This document shows, piece after piece, positions 1 through 6,674 of a DNA stretch of 41,916 nucleotides (its first letter is position 1; each line of letters opens with the position of its first letter). Below the pieces are notes generated by a model that was given only the letters and a program-made list of their open reading frames with translations, was not told the origin of the DNA and ran no database searches. The stretch comes from a virus. Location of the stretch: the IMG/VR virus record IMGVR_UViG_3300024262_000006, positions 1 to 41,916 of that record. One strand, written 5' to 3'. The position numbers and the translations under genes were made by a program.

Positions 1-122
1 TTAAGTATTGCAATAAATTTCTTTTTCATTTTACCCTCCCGCAATAAAAGCGCATAACAACAGCTATATTTAATAGCGGTTTTGGTGCTATGCGCAAGGT
101 TTATAATTATATTTTACTGTAT
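1..122. repeat. Direct repeat A (contig-end copy), hairpin leader
   Basis: Bases 1-122 recur exactly at 41603-41724, and bases 1-111 recur at the very end (41806-41916). The end match means the contig is circular. On the minus strand the repeat is the leader and first codons of a small gene: an outer inverted repeat GCGCATA/TATGCGC encloses an inner hairpin GCTAT/ATAGC, then a T-rich run, a GGGAGGG ribosome site and ATG at 29. The first 29 bases are the start of the chimeric small gene listed at 41709-41834. Confidence 0.9.
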
Positions 123-227
123 CTCATTTTTATAATTTCGCACTTCGATTCCGCTACTAAACATAGCCAAACCGTTTCATTCTGCTGCAATATCAAATTG
201 TTCACCTATAACGTTTTGTGTTTTCAT
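114..227 (-). pseudogene. Small ORF (37 codons) interrupted by an in-frame TGA
   Basis: From ATG at 227 the frame reads 16 codons (MKTQNVIGEQFDIAAE), a TGA at 177-179, then continues open as NGLAMFSSGIEVRNYKNEIQ to TAA at 114-116. A single base change (TGG to TGA) would explain the stop. The phage uses TGA as a normal stop elsewhere, for example in several ATGA overlaps, so general recoding is unlikely. I do not recognise the peptide. It is either a freshly broken mini-gene, two very short peptides, or a sequencing error. Confidence 0.4.
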
Positions 228-251
228 ATCAATTCAGTTTAGCCGTTACTT

Positions 252-344
252 CTAATACATTTTTCTCGATTTAATTTTGATTATGTAATAAGTCTTTATA
301 CCACTTCTGATTTCGGTAGTTTCGATCAGTTCAATTTTTTTCAT
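252..344 (-). CDS. Small hypothetical protein, 30 aa
   Basis: ATG at 344 to TAG at 252-254, beginning MKKIELIETTEIRSGIK. The body (bases 269-337, 69 bp) is duplicated exactly at 41723-41791, where it is joined in frame to the start of another small gene. No function is recognisable. The reading frame being kept open in both copies is the main support for it being coding. Confidence 0.45.
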   Translation of the reverse strand: MKKIELIETTEIRSGIKTYYIIKIKSRKMY

Positions 345-459
345 AGCTGTAATTTATTATTTTGAGATTCAATAGCCTTGTTATTCGTGAACATAAATTT
401 GTAAGCAGAAAACCCAATCTTGCATAAATTTCGCTTATAATCAACAATAAAATAAACCA
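345..459. other. Short stretch with no convincing gene
   Basis: The contig end up to 459 holds repeat A and two mini-ORFs, described separately. In this remaining part I see only a 17-codon frame (MFTNNKAIESQ...) whose TGA overlaps the ATG at 344, too short to call. No clear terminator follows the KilA-N gene, and no TAnnTTTG promoter box is visible. Confidence 0.5.
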
Positions 460-1083
460 TTACATATCAATTGTTTGTGATATAAATTCAAGGTTTTTCC
501 TCCTAGATTTTTTACCAACATTCCTTTGAATTAAGAGGGTGTTAGCTTTTTGGAGTACTATAACTTTGTTAAGCTCTTTCTCAGTAAGCACATTCCGGTC
601 TTTACCAACTCCCGCAATTTCTCTAACAGCGTTTGCTTCATCGGCATAAATTTTTGCGGGGGGCTTGGAACCCTTTACCTCCACATAGACCTTCATAATA
701 GTAGCACACATTTTATTGTAGTAATCACCAGCCCCATGCCTTGATTTTATAAGCCCATCTAACACCCAATCAATAACTTTCGCTTTAAATTCAATGGAAG
801 TCCACATGGCAAGATCAATGAAAATCTTTGGATGTACCCAAGTGCCACCCCCTTTACCCCTTGATCTTATAACAGGCTTTTCAATACCTTCACTTTCTAT
901 AAGATATTGGATGTAATCTTTAGTACCCATTGTTTTGAAATAATTATGCAATTGCCTCTTGTCGTTGTTAACTTTATTCCACTGGTCAATTAGAGTATTA
1001 GCATCGAAATAATTATCGCAGGTTCTTTGTTTCACCATCCCTTCCCGAATCATTATCTGATTTGTTTTCATAATTATGTCCAT
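460..1083 (-). CDS. KilA-N domain DNA-binding protein
   Basis: A 207 aa protein. Residues about 20-115 carry the KilA-N pattern: NYFDANTLIDQWNK, then YFKTMGTKDYIQYLIES, a glycine-rich RSRGKGGGTWVHP and AMWTSIEFKAKVIDWVLDG. KilA-N is a DNA-binding module common in phage antirepressor-like and regulatory proteins. The basic C-terminal half (ends GKKSRRKNLEFISQ) is not recognised. Starts at Met1 (1083) or Met5 (1071) are both possible; neither has a strong ribosome site. It is the last sizeable gene of its transcription unit, and an imperfect palindrome lies in its leader (1108-1133). Its target genes are unknown. Confidence 0.8.
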   Translation of the reverse strand: MDIIMKTNQIMIREGMVKQRTCDNYFDANTLIDQWNKVNNDKRQLHNYFKTMGTKDYIQYLIESEGIEKPVIRSRGKGGGTWVHPKIFIDLAMWTSIEFKAKVIDWVLDGLIKSRHGAGDYYNKMCATIMKVYVEVKGSKPPAKIYADEANAVREIAGVGKDRNVLTEKELNKVIVLQKANTLLIQRNVGKKSRRKNLEFISQTIDM

Positions 1084-1107
1084 TTTTTAATATTATTTCT
1101 GCTAATG

Positions 1108-1133
1108 TAATTATTCCTTTTTGGATATAATTA
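1108..1133. promoter_or_regulatory. Imperfect inverted repeat upstream of the KilA-N gene
   Basis: TAATTATTCC, five T, then GGATATAATTA: a ten-base inverted repeat with one extra base. It sits 25 bp upstream of the KilA-N start in a 124 bp gap, the right place for an operator or a leader hairpin. Function is inferred from position only. Confidence 0.35.
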
Positions 1134-1207
1134 CAATTCGTTATTTTTATTTCTCGTTTGGAATGATTTAAAAAACCTCATTTGTATTTTATAGTTCTGA
1201 TTCACAG

Positions 1208-1858
1208 CTACTTTAACACATATCCAAATCCTAAACTTCCAAGCATCATTTCACGTTGCTTATTCTCCCGGTCCTCTTTTCTTTTCATGGATAAACAAAG
1301 TCTTTTACACCAGCTACCCTGCCAGTCTGTTTTCCGGCCATATTTCCTATGTAACAAGGCCATATTTTCAAGATTTTCAATTGATATATTATCCCAGATG
1401 TCATGCCATACAGCATTAAATCTAATACCTTTTTCAGGCTTATATTCAAGGGCATCAGCGTGAATGATATTTACCCTAGGATCAGTATAGAACGGGCTTA
1501 TCAGGTCAATCAAATCCTGATCTATTTCAATCACGGTTACTTTGGTTATGTCGGGTTTGGCTAAGATATACGCAAGTGTAACCCCCAGACCTAGGCCGTT
1601 GATAAGTACATTCCCGGTGGCTTTTCTTTTAAATTCGTTGAAGTCACCAATTTCTGCCGGGGTGTTACTCATGATAGTACTGCCATTTCTCTGAAGGCTT
1701 ACATATTCACCGGGTATTACTGGTCTGCCATTCCCGGATATCAATTCACGTAAATTATGCCATCGGGCTTCATCGTGGCTTATGACAAAGTTTTTCACTT
1801 TCCAGTCACCTTTTTCACAGTCGGGGATATTGATTTTAATTTGGGGCTTAAATTCCAT
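1208..1858 (-). CDS. Class I SAM-dependent methyltransferase-like protein
   Basis: A 216 aa protein with a Rossmann methyltransferase core similar to the spermidine synthase/methyltransferase fold. Motif I is VLINGLGLGV (residues about 84-93), the acidic motif II is VIEID (109-113), followed by IIHADALEY (131-139) and WHDIWD (151-156). The C-terminus (WQGSWCKRLCLS, then a very charged stretch) is not recognised. No nucleic-acid methylase catalytic motif (DPPY, NPPY, PC) is visible, so the substrate is unknown. Its start overlaps the end of the upstream gene by 11 bp, indicating the same operon. Confidence 0.7.
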   Translation of the reverse strand: MEFKPQIKINIPDCEKGDWKVKNFVISHDEARWHNLRELISGNGRPVIPGEYVSLQRNGSTIMSNTPAEIGDFNEFKRKATGNVLINGLGLGVTLAYILAKPDITKVTVIEIDQDLIDLISPFYTDPRVNIIHADALEYKPEKGIRFNAVWHDIWDNISIENLENMALLHRKYGRKTDWQGSWCKRLCLSMKRKEDRENKQREMMLGSLGFGYVLK

Positions 1859-2072
1859 CCGCTAATAATTTTATGATTTCAAGTGCAATTAGTTTAGCTT
1901 TATCAAAGTCCTTTGTATTTACGGTACAATCCACTATTTCAAATCCAACCGCACTAATATCAAAACTGATATAGTCGGGTTTGTATTTACACATTGATAG
2001 CCTATATTTATCTGTGTAGCCAATGAACCGATCATTGGTGTCGATAATTATTTTAGTAAATTTACTTTCCAT
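1848..2072 (-). CDS. Small hypothetical protein, 74 aa
   Basis: MESKFTKIIIDTNDRFIGYTDKYRL..., ending IALEIIKLLADGI. It alternates short beta-like segments with a C-terminal amphipathic helix. No family recognised. It overlaps the methyltransferase-like gene downstream by 11 bp and follows the zinc-ribbon gene by 6 bp, so it is part of a compact operon. Confidence 0.6.
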   Translation of the reverse strand: MESKFTKIIIDTNDRFIGYTDKYRLSMCKYKPDYISFDISAVGFEIVDCTVNTKDFDKAKLIALEIIKLLADGI

Positions 2073-2078
2073 AGTTAT

Positions 2079-2459
2079 TTACCTTTTAGGCAGCCACTTA
2101 TGTTTACAGTCGCCACATACATGTATATGTGTAAACTTTGTTATATTTATACTATTGCAGGTAGGGCAACATAAGCCTGAATCTCTGGCAAATTGCTCTT
2201 CCCTTTGAATAAAATTCTCGAAATGGATTATTAGTGCGGGGTGATAACCCATAATACTAAAAGGATCAAAAAAACATCTATCAGCAACAATATGTGGTCT
2301 GATATCCATTATTTCATCAGCTTTTTCGGCCCCTTCCAGCTTTTCGGTTAGATATGCCCAGAAAAACTTACCGATCCCATCAGTAAGCTCATTCGTTAAT
2401 GATTTGGCTGCTACTGGGTGTGTCCTGAAAAGGAATAATCTAAAATGTTCAGCTTTCAT
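2079..2459 (-). CDS. Zinc-ribbon hypothetical protein, 126 aa
   Basis: The C-terminal 35 residues hold a zinc ribbon: CCPTC (about 97-101), then HVCGDCKHKW (113-122), ending in basic LPKR. The N-terminal 90 residues are helical and unrecognised. Zinc ribbons of this kind usually bind nucleic acid or protein. It lies 3 bp after the upstream gene, so it is co-transcribed with it. Confidence 0.6.
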   Translation of the reverse strand: MKAEHFRLFLFRTHPVAAKSLTNELTDGIGKFFWAYLTEKLEGAEKADEIMDIRPHIVADRCFFDPFSIMGYHPALIIHFENFIQREEQFARDSGLCCPTCNSINITKFTHIHVCGDCKHKWLPKR

Positions 2460-2462
2460 GAC

Positions 2463-3587
2463 TTACTTCAAGTTAAATAATTTTACAATAGTGCTAGTTA
2501 TCTTAGTCCATATAAAAACAATTCGTAAATTTAAAGGCAAGGGGGGGATTTTATCATTTACTTTTTTAGCCTTAAAAATCAGAGCATTAGGTTCTGTTGT
2601 TGCTATTTTTTTATCCTTTATGGTCCTCTCTACCACAAATTCTTTCGGGATTAAATTAAGAGCCTTCCCGTCACCTTCACCATAGATTCTTTTTTCAACT
2701 TCACCTTGACCTTTTTCATGTGGCTCAATCCATATTAAACCATTCGATGTTCTTCTGTAATGACCTCTGACGGTCCATTTTTCAATATGCCTCTGATATT
2801 CCCTAATAGGTTCATCAGGATCTTTTTTTACAATCGGCTTGTAAACCTTATTTTTACTCAGATCGACATAGCCGGTATATTTATATATATGCTCAACTTT
2901 TTTACCTAGGGACTCATTAGTAACTTGAGTGCTAAAATCGGAGCTTATTTCTTGTATCGAAGTTTTTTGCCTTGAAACGTAATACATTAAAGAATACAAC
3001 GTATAGACCGCCAACTCACAATTAAACCTCGCTTCCTCCTGAAGGCTTTTATTAGTGCGCTTCTGGAATACAATTTCATCTTTTGTCAAGTGTCGTTTTT
3101 GTCGTCTCCTTCTCTTATCAAGTTCAATAATACTCATATTGAGCCTGACGGTATTTTTTAATAATCTTTCAGCGATAAATAAATTTTCAGTGTCTTTAAA
3201 AGTATGAGCAAATAGGTATTTTATATCAAGAACAATATCAGTCATGGTTAAATTTTCCTGTCTCTTGTAAATAAAATGAGACATAATGGATTGGTCGGAA
3301 TATCGGTATAATTCAAAGTTGACATTATCAGGGATAGTAAGGTCAAATGATACCACAAGTTTTTCCTCACCCGCAATAAATTTATCAATAAGGATCACAC
3401 CTTTTCTTGCAAAATATTCTCCGTTGTCGATTAAATACCAGTCAAAAAAATCCCTTGTAATATTCCTGTCTTTATCCTTGCAGAAATCCATCATTCTATC
3501 AATGTCACCGAAAGATATAACAATAGTCTTACTCGTTTCTGTTTTATCAATAAACTCGGATACTGAGGGTATTTGAATTTTTTCCAT
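2463..3587 (-). CDS. Phage hypothetical protein with a C-terminal RGHYR motif region
   Basis: The frame is open up to 3704, but the upstream part translates a tRNA-like element (RPGSIPGLG is typical of a mistranslated T-arm). I therefore place the start at MEKIQIPSVSE, ATG at 3587, giving 374 aa. A basic RRRRQKRHLTKDE stretch lies mid-protein. Near the C-terminus, REYQRHIEKWTVRGHYRR and IWIEPHEKGQGE resemble a conserved segment of uncharacterised siphophage proteins. No enzymatic motif seen. Function unknown. Confidence 0.65.
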   Translation of the reverse strand: MEKIQIPSVSEFIDKTETSKTIVISFGDIDRMMDFCKDKDRNITRDFFDWYLIDNGEYFARKGVILIDKFIAGEEKLVVSFDLTIPDNVNFELYRYSDQSIMSHFIYKRQENLTMTDIVLDIKYLFAHTFKDTENLFIAERLLKNTVRLNMSIIELDKRRRRQKRHLTKDEIVFQKRTNKSLQEEARFNCELAVYTLYSLMYYVSRQKTSIQEISSDFSTQVTNESLGKKVEHIYKYTGYVDLSKNKVYKPIVKKDPDEPIREYQRHIEKWTVRGHYRRTSNGLIWIEPHEKGQGEVEKRIYGEGDGKALNLIPKEFVVERTIKDKKIATTEPNALIFKAKKVNDKIPPLPLNLRIVFIWTKITSTIVKLFNLK

Positions 3588-3609
3588 GGATTTATGAATT
3601 ATTTGTTTT

Positions 3610-3655
3610 GAACCCAAGCCCGGAATCGAACCGGGCCTATGCTCCAAGGAGGGTT
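3610..3655 (-). other. tRNA-like 3' fragment (T-arm), possible attachment site
   Basis: On the minus strand, GCCCGG-TTCGATT-CCGGGC (3636-3618) is a perfect T-arm with the B-box consensus GGTTCGATTCC, followed by an acceptor-like CTTGGGTT. Upstream, CTTGGAGCATAGG resembles the anticodon-loop side of a tRNA-Pro(UGG). No matching 5' acceptor strand (ACCCAAG expected) and no D-arm lie within tRNA distance, so this is a 3' half, not a full tRNA. Such halves are typical of attP sites, but no integrase is present. Confidence 0.55.
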
Positions 3656-3726
3656 TACACATAAATTGACCGCCCGTTTCCATTTCGATTTGATTTAAAA
3701 GCACACATTAACGTTACCTACAACCC

Positions 3727-4671
3727 TTATCCTTTCTTTGGTGGGGTTGGTATTTTGTGATACTTCCAATGAGTATACCCCCCTATCTTAATTTCTTCAT
3801 CTAAATCCATTAGGACGTATTTCTTCTTAACGTGAGCGATTTCAGCTATTAACTCAACCCTGCTAGACTTTCCTAAGTATATTTCTGAAATCCGATACCA
3901 TTTGTCACCTTCCCTTAGTTCTGGCTCAGGCAGCCTCTCATTCACATCCACCCACCCCTCACTGGTTTGGTCTGATTCGTTTAATATTTCACCTTGATAT
4001 TTACCACATCTAACACACTGATTTCCTGTAGGCTCTATTTCATGATCGCAATCCTCACTGGTTTGGTCACGGAGCCATTTAGTTAGTTCCTTTGCAATAT
4101 CTTTCGATGTTGAATAACCAGTATCGTAATTCTCACAAAACCAATTTGCAAACTCCTCAATCGCTTCATCACTTATCTTCCCTTTATTCCCCTCAAATAC
4201 CTCCATCATGCCATCGAAGAACTTCTGACTGCATTCGGGTTTGTCACAATTATTCGTTATATCTGTGACAGATTTGGGTTGAGCAGTCTGTTGATCTCTG
4301 GCCCATTTAGCACCAATTTCTTTTAGTTCATAAAATGGTATGTTTGCAAAATCCCCAAGTTCTTCAGTATAGCTTAATCTATGTTGGTAGTTTACTTTAA
4401 CAAAGTCACCAAGATCATTACTTACCTCCCCTGCTTCATCTGTCAAGTATTTTAGTTCTTTTACTTGACTTTGTGGTTGGCGGGTGTTAACTGCTTCTTC
4501 AATAATTTTCAAGTACAATTCATTAGCTTCATTACGCAATGTTTGCCAATCAATATATACAGTATGCAATTCATCATTATCAACTTTACTGATTAGGTCT
4601 GTCAATATTTGCTCTTTGTCTTTTAAGGATTTGACAATATCCTCATGCTTTAGTTGTTCTTGTTGTTTCAT
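3727..4671 (-). CDS. Multi-part protein with C-terminal DUF551-like domain
   Basis: A 314 aa protein. The N-terminal 60 residues are a charged helix (MKQQEQLKHEDIVKSLKDKEQ). A possible metal-binding knuckle CDHEIEPTGNQCVRC lies near residues 208-222. The C-terminal 75 residues match the DUF551 pattern of phage proteins: GWVDVNERLPEPE at its start and THWKYHKIPTPPKKG at its end. Function of DUF551 is unknown. The gene starts inside the stop of the upstream gene (ATGA), and both begin MKQQE, suggesting a small local duplication of the start region. Confidence 0.65.
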   Translation of the reverse strand: MKQQEQLKHEDIVKSLKDKEQILTDLISKVDNDELHTVYIDWQTLRNEANELYLKIIEEAVNTRQPQSQVKELKYLTDEAGEVSNDLGDFVKVNYQHRLSYTEELGDFANIPFYELKEIGAKWARDQQTAQPKSVTDITNNCDKPECSQKFFDGMMEVFEGNKGKISDEAIEEFANWFCENYDTGYSTSKDIAKELTKWLRDQTSEDCDHEIEPTGNQCVRCGKYQGEILNESDQTSEGWVDVNERLPEPELREGDKWYRISEIYLGKSSRVELIAEIAHVKKKYVLMDLDEEIKIGGYTHWKYHKIPTPPKKG

Positions 4672-4967
4672 TGCTTCTTCTTTAAGTACACTAAAAAATG
4701 ACTTCCCGTATCAACTCCTTCAATGCCATATATTTCCATCAATAAGTCTCCAAATTCAGCAATAATTTGTTTACAGATATTAGAATATTGCCTTTCTTCT
4801 TCACTATATGTCATTTTCACAAGATTTACCCTGCGACATTTTACAGACCAATAGGTATCATGATCATAAACTTTTTCCTCCCATTGATCGGGGATGATTC
4901 CAGTCAGGAACTTCTTGTTAGTTAAGTGTCCTAATGTTACTGCTCCTATTCTTTCTTGTTGTTTCAT
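4668..4967 (-). CDS. Hypothetical protein, 99 aa
   Basis: MKQQERIGAVTLGHLTNKKFLTG..., with an acidic helical C-terminal half (IIAEFGDLLMEIYGIEG) ending LVYLKKKQ. No family recognised. It is coupled to the DUF551-like gene by a 4 bp ATGA overlap, and the two share the same first five residues and nearly the same first 17 bases. Confidence 0.6.
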   Translation of the reverse strand: MKQQERIGAVTLGHLTNKKFLTGIIPDQWEEKVYDHDTYWSVKCRRVNLVKMTYSEEERQYSNICKQIIAEFGDLLMEIYGIEGVDTGSHFLVYLKKKQ

Positions 4968-4982
4968 AGTTATCTTCTTAAC

Positions 4983-5141
4983 TTATTTTGGTTTTTGAGA
5001 AAGCCATTTATAGTACTCATAAGTATATTGCCTACCTCTTTTTATCCAACTGATAAAATTAAATTCACTTCCAATTATTATAGACTTTAACCAAACCAAT
5101 ACTAAGGCTATCAATCCTATGTGAGCTAATATATTTTTCAT
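4983..5141 (-). CDS. Small membrane protein, 52 aa
   Basis: ATG at 5141 to TAA at 4983. MKNILAHIGLIALVLVWLKS gives one membrane segment (residues about 4-23), followed by an aromatic and basic tail (WIKRGRQYTYEYYKWLS). It carries the same AAGAGAAATG leader end as three genes downstream of 5.98 kb. It fills the gap between its neighbours exactly. Function unknown; size and topology fit a phage accessory membrane peptide. Confidence 0.5.
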   Translation of the reverse strand: MKNILAHIGLIALVLVWLKSIIIGSEFNFISWIKRGRQYTYEYYKWLSQKPK

Positions 5142-5153
5142 TTCTCTTCGATT

Positions 5154-5240
5154 TTAATCAACCATGCACACTAGTAATGGGCTAAATATTATTATGAGTA
5201 ATATAGCCAGTGTTAGTCTTATTATTTTTTTAGTTTTCAT
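5154..5240 (-). CDS. Very small membrane peptide, 28 aa
   Basis: MKTKKIIRLTLAILLIIIFSPLLVCMVD then TAA. A basic N-terminus followed by about 18 hydrophobic residues makes a single membrane segment with no soluble domain. Evidence for coding is the clean hydrophobic pattern, the fit between neighbours, and the adjacent run of other membrane mini-genes. Function unknown. Confidence 0.4.
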   Translation of the reverse strand: MKTKKIIRLTLAILLIIIFSPLLVCMVD

Positions 5241-5256
5241 TTTTATTAGGTTTTAA

Positions 5257-5457
5257 TCATGGGTAAATAATTTCAGTTTTTGGCTTGTGTAACTTACGTT
5301 TTATGATTTCTTTCGCAAGACAACGTGATTCGTGTTCTTTGCTTTTGTAAGCCTCAATTTTGTAAACGTAATACCAAAATCCAAATATTGATTTACGTTG
5401 GACAAAAAATATAGTTCCGTTGTAATATTCTATTTCTTTAATTCTATATGTTTTCAT
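5257..5457 (-). CDS. Small basic hypothetical protein, 66 aa
   Basis: MKTYRIKEIEYYNGTIFFVQRKSIFGFWYYVYKIEAYKS..., ending in a basic helix (LAKEIIKRKLHKPKTEIIYP). Aromatic beta strands followed by a helix suggest a small alpha/beta fold, but no family is recognised. It is the third gene in a row with the leader AACCCCAAGAGAAATG, shared with its two upstream neighbours. Confidence 0.6.
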   Translation of the reverse strand: MKTYRIKEIEYYNGTIFFVQRKSIFGFWYYVYKIEAYKSKEHESRCLAKEIIKRKLHKPKTEIIYP

Positions 5458-5469
5458 TTCTCTTGGGGT

Positions 5470-5772
5470 TTAAAATTGAGGGTCTTGATGTACTGGTGGC
5501 TTGTACTGTTTGATTTTCTTTTGGGGTTTTAATTCATTAGGCAAAAATTCGCCAAATTCTCTAACCATATTCGTTTTGGCAAGAATATGGTGTTTCGTTT
5601 CTAAATCAAAGTCTTTAGCTAATATGTTCCAAGCTATTCCTTTTGTCATTCCCTTGTTTACACTACTAACTTTTGTCCAGTCTGTAATTTTTGCCTTTGC
5701 GGTATCGAACATTTGCTTAATTTGTTCATTAGTGATAGTTTCGGCAATTTCTCTTGCTGTTTTTCTGTTCAT
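5470..5772 (-). CDS. Hypothetical protein, 100 aa
   Basis: MNRKTAREIAETITNEQIKQMFDTAKAKI..., a mainly helical and basic protein with a proline-rich end (YKPPVHQDPQF). The middle (VNKGMTKGIAWNILAKDFD) could be part of a helix-turn-helix, but I cannot support that. Preceded by the repeated leader at 5773-5785. Function unknown. Confidence 0.6.
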   Translation of the reverse strand: MNRKTAREIAETITNEQIKQMFDTAKAKITDWTKVSSVNKGMTKGIAWNILAKDFDLETKHHILAKTNMVREFGEFLPNELKPQKKIKQYKPPVHQDPQF

Positions 5773-5774
5773 TT

Positions 5775-5966
5775 CTATTGGGGTTTAGTGTAGTTTTTAC
5801 GTTCATTGTACCACGTTGTAACATCTCCAAAGGTTATTAATTGATTTAGTTCATGTCTATTCAATTGCCTTAATTCTGACAAAATAGCTGAATCATGACA
5901 CCTAATATTTTTGTCGTTCAATCTATGAACAATAGCTTTAATGATATCTTCTCCGTTGTGGTTCAT
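5775..5966 (-). CDS. Hypothetical protein, 63 aa
   Basis: MNHNGEDIIKAIVHRLNDKNIRCHDSAILSELRQLNRHELNQL..., an all-helical small protein. No family recognised. It is the first of three consecutive genes with the repeated leader (5967-5979). Confidence 0.6.
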   Translation of the reverse strand: MNHNGEDIIKAIVHRLNDKNIRCHDSAILSELRQLNRHELNQLITFGDVTTWYNERKNYTKPQ

Positions 5967-6037
5967 TTCTCTTGGGGTTTTAACGTTAATTGTTATTTTT
6001 TATATGGCATAAAGTAACCTATGATAAGTGCTGCAAC

Positions 6038-6145
6038 CTAGAGAATGGAGATAATGCCACATACTATATTTTTACTAAGTAGGTATGTGTTTGTGAATAT
6101 CATAGCCATGAATCCACAATAAATTAAGTTGTTTGTCTTTTTCAT
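6038..6145 (-). CDS. Very small membrane peptide, 35 aa
   Basis: ATG at 6145 overlaps the TGA of the upstream gene (ATGA). MKKTNNLIYCGFMAMIFTNTYLL... and SKNIVCGIISIL make a mostly hydrophobic peptide with one or two short membrane segments. The ATGA coupling is the main evidence that it is translated. Function unknown. Confidence 0.45.
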   Translation of the reverse strand: MKKTNNLIYCGFMAMIFTNTYLLSKNIVCGIISIL

Positions 6146-6300
6146 ATCAGTTCATCTATTTCGGTTTTACACTGCTCAAGAGTCTCAGCCCAATATTCCT
6201 CACCGTCTGTGGCATCTTCAGGGTAATACCTAAAAGTGGCTGGCAAATGGTTGTAGTAGTTGGTTGGATTCAATTCGATTATGTAGCCTTTGTATTTCAT
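6142..6300 (-). CDS. Small acidic protein, 52 aa
   Basis: ATG at 6300: MKYKGYIIELNPTNYYNHLP..., then an acidic end (YPEDATDGEEYWAETLEQCKTEIDELI). The pattern (a short beta region, a tryptophan and a C-terminal helix of about 13 residues) is common in small phage proteins of unknown role. It is followed by a gene coupled through ATGA. Confidence 0.55.
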   Translation of the reverse strand: MKYKGYIIELNPTNYYNHLPATFRYYPEDATDGEEYWAETLEQCKTEIDELI

Positions 6301-6340
6301 ATCAGTTGATTGTGTACAATTTTTCTGCTCTAATAATAAA

Positions 6341-6517
6341 TTATTCCCACCAATAAAGCACCTTGAAAAAATCTTTTATTAGTTCGGGAACAACCCATCC
6401 TGTTTCAATGTCGTATTCGCATTCGCCCTCCCCATTATTACAGGATGGTACATTGTTTCTAATTCTGTAACTACCGTTTTCTTTTGGTGGTCTTTCTGCT
6501 GCTTTAATCCATGCCAT
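6341..6517 (-). CDS. Small DUF551-like protein, 58 aa
   Basis: ATG at 6517, preceded by a GGAGGAGATATA leader, one of the few strong Shine-Dalgarno sites in the window. MAWIKAAERPPKENGSYRIR and the end KVLYWWE follow the start and end pattern of DUF551 (WIxxxERxP ... YW), shorter than usual. A larger DUF551-like domain lies at 3727-4671. Function unknown. Confidence 0.6.
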   Translation of the reverse strand: MAWIKAAERPPKENGSYRIRNNVPSCNNGEGECEYDIETGWVVPELIKDFFKVLYWWE

Positions 6518-6536
6518 TATATCTCCTCCATTATTT

Positions 6537-6674
6537 TCATATCATCACAATTATAATCAGTATAAACATTCCTGCAATCGTACAGCCTGTTGCTGCACCG
6601 TCTCTGCCCAGCCATTTAGCGTAAAAAGCCGTGCCGAGAAAACCCGTTAGTAAAGTACTTAGGATTGGTATCAT
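6537..6674 (-). CDS. Small membrane protein, 45 aa (second of a pair)
   Basis: The open frame extends to 6767, but ATG at 6674 is chosen because it overlaps the upstream TGA by 4 bp (ATGA). MIPILSTLLTGFLGTAFYA is the first membrane segment, KWLGRDGAATG a short loop, and CTIAGMFILIIIVMI the second. Two-segment proteins of this size can act as holins or antiholins, but the main lysis genes lie elsewhere (12.3-13.8 kb). Role uncertain. Confidence 0.6.
   Translation of the reverse strand: MIPILSTLLTGFLGTAFYAKWLGRDGAATGCTIAGMFILIIIVMI

Larger units (their letters stand above)
5458..5979 (-). repeat. Repeated translation leader in front of three genes
   Basis: The 13-base leader AACCCCAAGAGAA (one with AATAGAA) stands directly before the ATG of three consecutive genes: 5458-5470 before the start at 5457, 5773-5785 before 5772, and 5967-5979 before 5966. 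A shorter match, CGAAGAGAAATG, precedes the start at 5141. It may be the ribosome-loading signal here, or the mark of gene duplication by cassette. Confidence 0.6.

Noticed and set aside
3600-3680. Complete tRNA gene
   Set aside because: Only T-arm, acceptor-like end and part of an anticodon-arm-like sequence are seen. No 5' acceptor strand or D-arm could be paired.
3588-3704. N-terminal extension of the gene at 2463-3587
   Set aside because: It translates the tRNA-like element, giving the typical PGSIPGLG peptide. The start at 3587 is preferred.
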